Shown piece by piece: positions 23,241 to 33,432 of a stretch of 64,000 nucleotides of DNA. The stretch's first letter is position 1, and the number at the start of each line of letters is the position of its first letter. This DNA comes from Polyporus tsugae (lineage: Eukaryota > Basidiomycota > Agaricomycetes > Polyporales > Polyporaceae). Made by a program: the position numbers and the translations under genes. Location: contig JAHRBS010000008.1 in the NCBI GenBank assembly GCA_024305745.1, positions 1,922,001 to 1,986,000 on the forward strand, given 5' to 3'. Under the pieces are notes generated by a model, which was not told the origin of the DNA, did no database searches, and saw nothing but the letters and a program-made list of their open reading frames with translations.

Positions 23241-26200
23241 GTTCGGACCGAGTTGACGCCTATGAAACCAACATTTGCTTGAACAGTTGTTAAAATTGAT
23301 GGAAAAACAGGAATTGGGGTATTGTTTTGAGGCACTGCATAAACAAGCTCGTCGGGTCTTATGTGTGTTAATTGACTCCAAGTTGAATTTTCACAAGTGA
23401 GGTCTCGGTTACTGACAGTCATTCAGTTGTGACACATCCGCTGATTTCAAATCTGAAAGCGACTCTCATTAGTGACTTCAGAGTTGCATTCGTTCCTGGA
23501 CTTCGTCGCCAGGTCTTCTCGTGTTACTCGCGAGGTTTCGATTGATGCGCGCGGAACCACATAGAGTGTTGGCGTAGATGTAGCTGACATTTCCGACTCG
23601 TAACGCACGCAGTACTTCATACAATGGGGAGCAAGATAACAGTGCATTTCGAGATACTAGTAGAACACAATTGCTTACACTAGCGAGGCCGAGGCTCTTG
23701 ACGTGTCAAACGTCGTGGACATGTCACGCAGCATTTTGACGTGTGTATCCCTGACGGAGAAAAGGTACCAATGGTGGTCAGCAAACATGACTCGACAGGG
23801 CAAAGCGAGCTCCCGACGCAAAAGACCGCTCACAGATCCTCAGATTGGCCCGCGGTGACCTGACCAACTTATCCTTGGTACTGCTGGAAGTACCCGACGA
23901 TATCTATATAGTTCTTCATCGAGGACGTGTCGTACCCCAGGTTCTTCAGGAACTCGAACGTCGCGTCGTTCACCGCCTGGTCCTGGCCCTTGAACGCCCG
24001 GAAGTAATGCCCCGTGCGCATGTCGACCCCCAGCAGTTTCTTGTTCGTGAGATCGACGTACAGGCTCCCCGCCGCGTACACCTGCATGTGCGGGTTCCCG
24101 ACCAGCGCCCAGAAGCGGTATCCCTCCGACAGCTGGCTGTGGTTCACGCGCTGCTTCGCCGGCCACGAGTCCGGGTAGAAGTCCTCGGGGTTGATGCGCA
24201 TCTGGTAGCCCGGCTTGCCGCTGACGGTCTTGTCGGTCTGGACGATGACGAAGATGTACTTGGTGACCTGGACGCCGTTGGTCAGTCTCAGCGGGTTGTA
24301 GCGCGGGTCGCGGGGGAGGTCGCCGATGGCCTTCTTGGCGGGCGAGTACGCCTGGGGAAACGACGCGGAGCCGCGCTTCGTCAGGGCGCCGGAGTAGGGC
24401 AGCTCGGCGTAGCGAGGGAAGGGAGAGTCGAACACGTTTTCCCCGACGCCAGTGTTGTCGAACGGGCCGGAGGGGAATTTGACGTAGCTGCAGCAACGGC
24501 GTCAGTCAATTGCGTGGATAATGGCAGCTAACCGCAGTGCGTACCCGACGAGAGAATATTGCTGCTCCGGAGACGAGAGCTGGTACTCGCCCTTATCGCT
24601 GCTGGACGGTACGGCCGCACCGATGGCACCTCCAGCGGCATAGCCAGCAGTGAGCCCAACGAAGGCTCCGGGGGGTCCCCCGATGAAGAATCCGCCGATC
24701 GCGCCGGCGACAGCGCCCAAGAAAGAACCGACGATGAACGAGCCCAGGCTGCGCTTCAACCGGTTCGAGCCGTCACTGGCAGTGTACGTCCCCTGCATGC
24801 GACAGCACAGCGAGCAGTCGATCTGCGGCATGGCCTTCGCCAGGGCGGTCGCCTCGCTGTCCGAAAGCGGCACTTTGAAGTACTGCGCGAGGAAGAGGAG
24901 GTCATCCTTGGTGTAAACGTAGCAGCAGGTGAAGCAAGCCAGTGCGGTGTTGTAGTCGAATTTGGCGATGGCGCCGTCTTGACCGATGAGCTGGATGGTG
25001 CGATTGGTGTCGTTGACAACGACTTCGTCGATGTTGTGTGAGCCGGGGCAGTCGATGAGCTTGAGGATCGTGTTGTCCTGGTCGACGACGACGACACAGA
25101 ACGACTTGCGGCCATCCGCGTACGACACCGGCCAGAAGCGGTAGGGGCCACTCTTCATGACGGGGAACTGAGCATTGTTGGGCGCGGCATAGGAAAGCGT
25201 GTACGGCAGGGCGGGGCCAGAAGAGGGCGGGAGGTAGACGACGGCGGGACCAACGATCAACTCGTCGAGGGTAGCGGTGACCGACTTTTTGTTCTGTCCA
25301 GTGAACGTGACCGTCTGAGTGGCGGCGTTGAAGGACATCTGCCAAATGTAGCGGGCACCCGACTTGTTCCACTGCTTGACAAGGTTCCTCTGCATGTCCC
25401 AAGCCACGATCAACATGACAAAGTCGTTGTTGATGTTGCTGAGAGCTACATCCAGAATACTATTGTTAGCGGGTGATGTGAGTCTGAATATGCGGTAACA
25501 TACCGGTGTACGTGTAAGGGCCAAAGAGCAACACTGGGTAGTGCGCACGGTCGGGGCTAGCACCGGCTGGATCGGTGAGATTGGCGAACTTCCAGCCAGT
25601 GGGGGGAGAAGGAAGTAGAGACGCATCGAGGGTGGTAATGCAAGGAGCGGTGTACATGGTAGAAGAGTGATTTATGTGGGATGCGGCTTGAGACCTTGGT
25701 TCAGACCCGAACACTGGGAGGCCTTTTATACAGTGCACGAATGTTTTTTCTCAGCGGGATTATCCAAAGCGCCCCGATGTGCTGGATGCGCATGACCAGG
25801 GGGACCCAAGCATTGACGGCCGAAGTAAGGACTGAGGAGCCGAACATCGACGCGTTCGAGAACAAAATGGACATGCGAAGTCATTAATTCATTCCTCGAC
25901 CTCCTGACCTTTATCCTCCAAACAAGAAAGCAAGTCATAATGTGACACACCTTGGACGTGCCGTACAATCGCGTCATTGAGCGCGCATCACATAATACCT
26001 TACCTTAGTACGGGACGGAGGTGTGCCGGAGGAGCATCTTCTTTATCGTAGTGACACGCAAGATGTCCCGTACTCGAGTTACATACCTAGACCAGGCACC
26101 AGAGCAGAACGCTCGTCGTGGCGAGCATCATCGTAGTCCCGTGGTGTCTGCGTCGGCTTCGATTACGGCGACAACTCTCTCCACTCTCTCCACCAACAGA

Positions 26201-27660
26201 TTTATGGACGTAATGTGAAGGGCTCGAGTCATGCGAACGACGTGCTTCCAGGATTCCCCTGCCCCGCTGTCAAAGCGGTCCAAAAAGTGGCTAAGCGGCG
26301 GATACGTATTCCTAGAGGGTGAACAGGCCCAGTGCGAGTGTGCTCTTTGCTACGATATCGATTGCAACCGAACAAACACTACAGGTGTCACAAGGCCCAT
26401 ACACCCGTGAATTGAGGTGTATAATGACTAGCAGCTGGCTAATTGCCTCCATCTGTTCTGGGCCCCAGCGTCTCTATGACGGCGTCGGCGGGTCCAACTT
26501 GACATTGCGCCCCAATCATCACGTAGCGCCAAAGACCGGGTAAAGAATTCACCGTATGTCGATCTCAAAGAATGGAAGGGCAGGAGAACATGGAGAGAGC
26601 ACAGAAGGGAAGGAGAACATGGAAGCCGCACCGGGACAATCGGGACTCCAAAAAGAAAGCAACATCGCCGGACTCCGCCTGAACAGAACGAGAGGACGGG
26701 GAGGTCAGAAGCCAAGAGCCGAGCGACCACGGCCGCGACCGGGCGAGTGACACTAAGCGATTGGGGGCACCAAGCACTCGAGTAGCGACATGTGCAACTG
26801 CTGTCCACACCCAGACGTCGACCTGAGACCTCGCACAACTCGTCCGCCGAGTCCACACCCAATGTGTCCGACCTCAACTCCGCATTGCGCAACCGAACTC
26901 GTGAATGAACTGCTCTCAAGGCTCACCATTGCGCCGCCGATCACCCCTTCCTCTCAGTTCGATGAAAACTCGGCATACTCGTATGGATATGACGCACCAG
27001 AGAGAATCGGGACACATCCATGTAAGTGCAAAGTCTGTGACCCCGTGAAAACGGCGCACTCCATCCCGTCTGGACGCCACGGGTACGACAACGTCGTCCT
27101 CGTCGGTCTCATCCGAAGGTGAATGGCGACCGCTCCCTCAGGGCGGACGGGGTCCCGCAGGCCTGGGCGCAGCACGGTCTCCTTGGGGACGTTGTAGTAG
27201 TACGGGACTTGCTACTGCTCAAGACCGGATACGCTGAAGCAGAGGGCCGCGCGTCTGTCAATAGGTAATGTGACTGGACACTTTTGCAACGTTGTTCACC
27301 AAACTCACACAAGGGCGGGTAAGTCTTGTGTCCCAGGATGGCGAGGACGACGAGATGGTAGTGGCACAGAGGAGAGGCGGTTCAAGAAGCCGCAGTGGGC
27401 CGGCGATGGGACCGGCGCGGGGACGGGAGGGCGATGGGACCCAGCCTGGGAAGGTAGACTCAGATCTGTCAATATGTGAGCCTCGCACTAGCTTCTACGA
27501 GCTCGTAGTACTGTACTGACCGAACGTTGTGCTACACAGACTCGGGGGTTCTGTTCTTCCTGCTAACGCGCAGACGGATGCGGCCGAGCTCCTGCTCATT
27601 CTCACCTCGCATCGCTACCTACAAACAGATACAAACACCTATTCGGCAGATTCCGATAAG
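22730..27660. repeat. Inverted repeat 2, left arm
   Basis: About 4.9 kb corresponding, inverted, to about 40615-46775. It starts within the lysophospholipase gene, includes the glycine-zipper gene on the minus strand, and runs on through non-coding DNA to the sequence TTCGGCAGATTCCGATAAGG at about 27640. Divergence is clearly greater than in inverted repeat 1: the coding parts differ at many residues and the non-coding parts have indels. The right arm carries about 1.35 kb extra at 41.3-42.65 kb. Ends are estimated by eye. Confidence 0.85.
23869..25657 (-). CDS. Unknown glycine-zipper protein, copy 1
   Basis: Three exons give about 560 residues. The first exon starts MYTAPCITTLDASLLPSPP and ends FGPYTYT. 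The second carries a beta-rich region with AWDMQRNLVKQW and FWPVSYADGRKSFCVVVVD, two double-cysteine sites (CFTCC and CSLCC about 45 residues apart), then a long Gly/Ala segment of about 40 residues (IVGSFLGAVAGAIGGFFIGG and more) with the small-residue spacing of glycine zippers. The third ends with PGYQMRINPEDFYPDSWPA, RFWALVGNPHMQVYAAGSLY and YFRAFKGQDQAVNDATFEFL. No signal peptide. I do not recognise the family. The Gly/Ala segment could form a membrane hairpin. An intact paralogue lies inverted at 43818-45612, and conservation of frame in both suggests selection. Confidence 0.78.
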
Positions 27661-28011
27661 GCGCTTGTTGATCTTCGCTAATAGTAATATAGGCTAGTAA
27701 GTATAAGTATATGCTTGCCACCGCTGCAGAATGTGCAGACGAGGATGGCGACGAAGGACAGTCAGAACGCAGAGCCTTTCCGAAAAGCCGGAATGTGGAG
27801 CTGGGCCGGCTGCGGTAGCAACGTGGGCAACCAACAGGAGTGACCGTGACTCCCGGCCGGATCGGCAGGGTTGGCTCAGAACTGTCAGTATACAGTGACG
27901 GGGTGAGTGGGCCCCCTATGTACGTCGCTGACTTGACGTTAACCAGTACTCAGTCAAGACCCTATCCGCCGCCATCCGTCGACTCAAATCATCATCTGCG
28001 CATCTGTGAGG
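25658..28011. other. Non-coding part of inverted repeat 2 and spacer
   Basis: Upstream region of the glycine-zipper gene followed by about 2 kb without a supportable gene. Up to about 27660 it pairs with 40.6-43.8 kb in inverted orientation, including the promoter-proximal stretch and a block at 26790-27120 that reads as a short frame but is not kept open in the other arm. From 27660 to 28011 I see nothing. Confidence 0.6.
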
Positions 28012-29340
28012 ATGTCTCCGAGGGTCGATAACCAAATGTTTGGTCAGCCGCTCGAGGCGGATTTCACACATCCCAGTCCTTACGTCGTCAGCGCATACAG
28101 GATCTGTTACCTCGCCGAGCGTGCCATCGACCCTACCCAGAATCGCTGCCCGCCCCGGGACGAAACCGTGAAGACGAAGCTGATCAATATTCGCATCCTC
28201 GGACACCTTCTCTCTCAGTCTGGTTTCCTTTCGGACACAGCCATCTCCGAGGTCGCCAGAAGGATCATGTCCTGCCAAAAGGATCCGGTGGGGATCGAAG
28301 AAACCGATCTGGAGGCATTGGACGAGTTGGGCGAGTTTTACATGGACTTTCTGCTCCGTCCATGTGAGTGTCAAGCCGCTAGGACGGAATTGATTTGCCT
28401 GACGCAGCGGTGGTTGAGTCACACACATTGTCACACAAGAGCCGCACCCCTGACATATCCTCGCCGCCTTCCAACGTATACTCGCCATCTTCCAGCGTAT
28501 CGTCATCGTCTTCTACTACATCGGAGCTGGAGCTCCCTGACTTGGCCTCGGTCGAGCTCTCGAAAGAAGAGGTCGACAAGATGCTCGCAGAACAACCAAA
28601 GAACTATTTTACGTCGAGAAAGCTAGTGTGTGATGTGAAATGCCTTTCGCTTACCCTTCGCTGTTCTCATACTCCTACAGGCAGACCACCGCGAGGATCA
28701 TCGCTGCATAGCTACGCGCATACTCGACGTATCATTCGCCGCAGGCCTCCGCATTCTGACCGACGAGGTCTATGGAGATGACGTTGTCTCCCTCGCGTTT
28801 TGCCATATCTTCCCGCCGGAATTGGAGATTCAGGGGACAGTGAATGAGGTAGGCATTTTCTGGGTCCTATGAATGTCGAATATTCCGTTGAGCTCCTTGA
28901 AGTCCGACGACTTGCGGAACGTTTTGAACAGCCTCGGCTACACCGACATTGTCGACCAGCTCGGAACCACCGATGGCGTTCATTCGCTCGGCAACGTCAT
29001 GATGATGTCTCCAGAATTGCGTAGTAACTTCGACAGACTTTATGTGTGGTTTGAACCCATCGAGGTGCGTCCTTGACTCTGATCCATTAATGTTCTCCGA
29101 CTTGATGATGATGATTAGGACGTACCCAATCGCTACCGCCTCTGCTCCGTTTGGAAACCACCGCATGGGCTCGTCAAGGGGCAGGAGATTACCTTCCAGT
29201 CAACGGACCCCCGCTTAGCACTCCCAAATCGCGAATACCTGCGCATTCGTGCGGCATGCTGTAGGGTGGGGCACTTGTCCGGCGCCTCTCTTCAGCTCTC
29301 TGCCCTTCTTCACGGACATGAGGAGGAATATGGACACTGA
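28012..29340 (+). CDS. HNH-endonuclease-like fungal protein, copy 2
   Basis: Exons 28012-28363, 28408-28625, 28681-28848, 28903-29064 and 29119-29340 join cleanly to 373 residues. The order of elements equals copy 1: a helical N-terminal part (KLINIRILGHLLSQSGFLSD), a Ser-rich linker with an acidic tail (SKEEVDKMLAEQP), then DHREDHRCIATR, FCHIFPPELEIQG, VHSLGNVMMMSPELRSNFD and EYLRIRAACCRVGHLSGA. The end differs from copy 1: after HLSGA an indel changes the frame and the protein stops about 14 residues later. As in copy 1, the expected third His is Arg (ELRSNFD). The gene lies 480 bp upstream of the right CFA20 gene, just outside inverted repeat 1. Confidence 0.75.
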
Positions 29341-29821
29341 CTCCGATCCGCCAACAGAAGCACCCCAGTTTGCGACTCGGAGAGGACTGCACGCACATCT
29401 GGGGGCGCTTCCATGTTCGCCGATACATACTGGGTCCGAGATGATGTTCAAAGTGTTGTTTGTACGAGTGGCGTGGGCGGCGATCTGGATTTTCCTTTCC
29501 ATCTACTGGATTCAAGGATTCAGATGAAAGTCAATACGTGAAGGATGAGAGTCGATTCAAGCATGGGAGCTTGCTGGCGTGAGGGGGACTTACTATTGCT
29601 AGATGACCATCCTCCCTCCCCGCACATGGGTCATAATACATATTCATCGTCTGGCTTGGGAGACAAGCCGGACTCCTCATTCGAGTTGTTATATGTGAGG
29701 CATGTCATTCGGCCGTAAGGGGAGCAGACCATCGTTGTGGACGTCGAGGGCCGAGCCTCAGGAGTCGGCATTGACGCTCATCCCTTGCCTCTGGCCGATC
29801 CGTTCTCCGTTCCCCACGACC

Positions 29822-30848
29822 ATGTTCTCGTCTTCCGTCCAGCCTGGGCTTGTCTCCCTCTTTTCCTCGACCGGCAGCGAACCTCTCGGTCTATTCGCAA
29901 GCCATACCGACAGCGCTCTCCCCTCTGATTCGCTAATCTGTCTCCTGAACGACACGACTTCCCAACCCACGCCTGCGCCTCCTCGGACGCTCATCGCCGC
30001 GACTGGACTGGAGGATGAAACAACGTCCTCCCCAAACTACACTCTTGACCAGACTGTGTTGCATATTCAGTCGCCCACGTTGCGCACGACGTATGTACGA
30101 TGTCCGCCAGGTGCTCCCGTCGCCTCGGGCAGGGCAAGCGGCCAACATCTGGGGCTGAAGCACCCGTGGATGCATCTGCAAGTGCGGGATATGGGGAGGG
30201 AGTGGGCCTTTGAGATAGGGCTGATCGACCAATCTGGTCGAGAAGGGATCGTGCGATGTTCTACGTTCCAGGTGCGGCGTTTCCCTTCATAGTGCAACGT
30301 GTCCGAAACATAAGTGTATGCATACGTGCTCCAATATCAATGCCTTCCACTCTTCTCCTTCCCGCATAAACGATGAAAAGATGCGTTTTTCGTCATAGAT
30401 GACCGAGCTTGAACTTTGGTCAGCATCTCCGTTCGGTCCTCATATGCCTGCTGACATCGTGTCTCTGTTGATCCACTTACAGAAACAACCGAAGCTGAAG
30501 CTGGAAAGCACACCCCTACTGTTACTCCCGCTGTCCTTCCTACCGTCGTCTTCGCGCCCGCTCACGTCGTGGAGCACGATCTCCCTGAACCTGCCGTCCC
30601 TCCTTCCTCACTTCTCATCTGCCGCACTCGCACGGACAGACGAGGACGAGGATGAACCGTCTCCGTCGTCTTTCAGCAGTCGAGCCACCAGGACGCACGC
30701 GCAAGTACCCAGCGGGACCTATTCGTACGTATCGTATGTGAAGGTGTACGCGACGTGCCGGCTCCGCAGGATCTGGTTCAGCGAGGGCGGCGCACAGCAA
30801 CGGCTGCCCTGGGAGTTCCAGCTGTATGCCGCGGACGGCATCCAATGA
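29822..30848 (+). CDS. CFA20-domain protein (right copy)
   Basis: Exons 29822-30271 and 30399-30848 give 299 residues, with the same domain features as the left copy: SPNYTLDQTVLHIQSPTLR, KHPWMHLQVRDMGREW, VKVYATCRLRRIWFSEGG and WEFQLYAAD. Only a handful of substitutions separate the two (for example GAPVAS for EAPVAS, RDMGRE for RNMGRE), all within exon 1; exon 2 is identical as far as I can read. An in-frame upstream start (29702) exists, but homology of the two arms and the length of the family favour 29822. Both copies appear able to make protein. Confidence 0.82.
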
Positions 30849-31174
30849 CGGATGATCATGGCGAGTCCTGGACCTGGACCGGGTTGAAGCCAAGGTTTGG
30901 GCTGTGTGTTCTGGTTACTGCTGGGTGCACTGTGGTGTGGATGCGACTCGGATATTCGACTGGGTACTCGGAAGGATGTTGATGGTCCGCACCGGGGTTC
31001 AATTGTACAAAAGATGGAGCTTTCATATATGTAATGACCTGTGCTCTTGCTTTATGTGACGACGCATCTTGCTCATCTTGAGCGACAGGACTCGGGTTCG
31101 TCTCATGCAAGTCTGCTTCGATTGGCGCCGATAGCCATCACCATCTAACCCATCACGTCGACGGCCAAATAACG

Positions 31175-31265
31175 GTCCTTGTCGATTAGTGGTTAGATCA
31201 TCACGTTGTGGCACTGGTACTCCCGCAATCCCGTGAAGACGGAGGCTCGAATCCTCCCTGGGACA
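31175..31265 (+). tRNA. tRNA-His (GTG) with intron, right copy
   Basis: Same folding as the left-arm copy: acceptor GTCCTTG/CTGGGAC, D stem GATT/GATC, anticodon stem TCACG/CGTGA, T arm GGAGG/CCTCC, and an inferred 19-base intron beginning CACTGGTACTCC after position 37. Six T at 31268-31273 terminate Pol III transcription. Located between the CFA20 and ING genes. Confidence 0.85.
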
Positions 31266-31586
31266 TATTTTTTCGATCCTCTGCAATATACCACTCGCAC
31301 TTGCTGAAGCGCTCACCAACAAACATCGGTTTGTGTGACCTTCTCGTGATTGATATGTGATGCGTGACAGGTGCGTACTTAGTTGTGGTTGACGCCGACG
31401 CATCTCTCTCTCCCACCTCAGCCTCGTCTATTCCCTCCACCTTCCCCTCAGTTGCCACCAATATTCGCTGTTGTATCACAGGTACACTTGATACTTCAGC
31501 CGCGACACTTCTCCACTTCTCCACTTCTCTCCATTCTCAACCACCGCAACCACCGCCCACGGGACTTCGACAATATCAAGGACATC

Positions 31587-32977
31587 ATGAATGCCGGGGT
31601 TGAGGAAGCTGCACAAATCGCGATGGACTACTTGTCTAGTAAGTACCCTGGGGTTTGTTAATTTGACCTCGTCCACGGCTCCCTCGTTGAGCCCAGCATT
31701 GGGCCCCGAGGCTGCCATATTCATCTGAGCGATAGCTGACGCTATCTTGTTTTACCAATGCAGGCCTGGAGAATCTACCCCAGGAGGCGCAGCACCTCCT
31801 CGAGGAGATTCGGCACCTCGACGTGAGGACGCAAGGTACGCGTTTTGTCCCGAACCCTCCCTCCTGCTTCCATCATGTTGATTTTTATTTGCGCAATTCT
31901 CTGTCACCGCTATTGACTGTCGCCTGCTGTGTACATGCACATGCAGAGATAACCGACATGATCAACGAGGAGACTCGGAAATATTTCCACCATTCGCGCG
32001 AGAAGAAGAGCGCAGGTCGGGCGGCGGGCCCCACATCCTCTTCAACCACCGCAGCGGCCGTGGACGGCATGTACGACGAGGTGAACGCCCTTGCGGCCGA
32101 GAAGGTGGCCCTGTCGGGGCAGCTGGTGAAGCTCTTCGAGCGCGCGATGGCGCGCTTGCAGCACGACCTGGGGAGGATTGTCGAACTGCAGGGAGATGAA
32201 CCCGGCCTGCCGGCCACGGAAGACTTCCTCAGTGGGGTGGAAGATACCGTGCTGCAGATCCGTGACTTGCAGGCCGCAGCAGTACAGGGGATGGGCTCTA
32301 CCGCCCCTCCCGCTGCGTCTTCCTCCGCGTCTTCCTCTCATGCGCAGAAGAGTACGTGTCTCGGCCTTGACTGTTACTATAGGCTGGCGCTGATGTCTTG
32401 ATCCCTCAGAGCGGAAGACTATATCGTCGGCCGGCAAAGGCAAGGCATCAGACTCGGTGCCCGTCGCGTCTGGCCGTCGCAACACGAGCCAGAAGTCCGG
32501 ACCGTCGCGAGTGGTCCATCCGAGACAAACGCGGGTGCGCGCTCAGAATACCGCTACGCCAGCCAAACGGAGGCACAACGTGAGCGACGGGGAGGACGAC
32601 GGGCCCTACTGCTATTGTCAGGACGGGTCCTGGGGAGAGGTGCGTCCTTTTTCCGGCATCCACGACCACTGCTTGTTCAGTGTGCGCCGGGAGCGACCGA
32701 AAATGACAGTGGTGCTGACGATCGGCTTTGCGTGACGCACGTACATAGATGATCGCGTGCGACAACCCTGACTGTCTAAACGAATGGGTAATGCACGCAC
32801 AACTTCTCTTTTGTTGGGCCCCTTGCTGATATCGCTTTTTCGGCACAGTTCCACCTCTCGTGCGCTGGCCTGACGCCGCCGCTGCCCCGTACCTGGTACT
32901 GCGACGTCTGCAGACAAGACCCGGACACTCCAGCGATGTCGAGTCGTGGAGGCCAGAAGGGGCGCAAGAAGCAGTAG
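31587..32977 (+). CDS. ING-family PHD-finger protein (right copy)
   Basis: Six exons (31587-31638, 31764-31835, 31947-32351, 32410-32639, 32749-32787, 32849-32977) give 308 residues. The N-terminal helical ING region is followed by a Ser/Ala linker, a basic stretch (PAKRRHN) and the PHD finger with all eight zinc ligands (YCYCQDGSWGEMIAC, DNPDCLNEWFH, CAGL, WYCDVCR). A Trp before GEMI and the preceding Tyr fit the H3K4me3 aromatic cage. It differs from the left copy by a few residues (an extra SSAS in the linker) until the last exon, where after WYCD the two proteins diverge (here RQDPDTPAMSSRGGQKGRKKQ in part). Convergent with MSH6, whose stop lies 456 bp away. Expected role: chromatin reader subunit in the nucleus. 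Confidence 0.88.
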
Positions 32978-33432
32978 AGCTTCTATTTGTGAGACAGTAT
33001 GCTAAGGACCGGGAAACAACCCGCAATCGTACGACGATGGCATCGTCGATCACGGCTTTCAGCTGAGCGAACGGATACGGATACCGACCACCACCTGCTC
33101 AAAGATGAGATGTACTTATATATACGTATCTGCTTTACCTGGACTAGCCTCATCACTCTCGCATTCCTACTGATAGTTGGAGATTACTTACATGTGGGGT
33201 GTTCTCCGTCACGCGTATATGGTTTTTTGTTTACCGAATGATTAGTAAATGGTCGAAGTTCATAGAGAACGACGATAGAGTAGTTAGTTAGAGCAAGAAC
33301 TGTACACGTACGACGGCACGAAACCGTACACAAAGCAATGGACAAATAGCACGATAGCGATACGAAACGAGTCTCTCAAGATCAGCAATCCACATCCCAT
33401 CCCTGCTACCGCTCCAAGTCGAGTCCCCCGGT
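32978..33432. other. Convergent intergenic region ING / MSH6
   Basis: No gene. AT-rich tail-to-tail spacer with several TATATA-like and poly-T stretches; likely holds both 3' UTRs. Confidence 0.6.

Larger units (their letters stand above)
29740..32915. repeat. Inverted repeat 1, right arm
   Basis: Mirror of about 9975-13130, with CFA20, tRNA-His and ING now on the plus strand. Gene spans are equal in both arms (CFA20 1027 bp, tRNA 91 bp; ING 1390 versus 1391 bp). Outside the arm, at the ING 3' end, the sequence is unrelated to the left side: here MSH6 follows, there the small unknown relic. Confidence 0.9.

Noticed and set aside
23869..25657. Idea that the glycine-zipper protein is a secreted pore former
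   Set aside because: No signal peptide and no recognised homologue; the Gly/Ala segment alone does not support a function.
26790..27122. 110-codon plus-strand frame in inverted repeat 2
   Set aside because: The matching sequence in the other arm does not keep the frame open, so it is probably non-coding.
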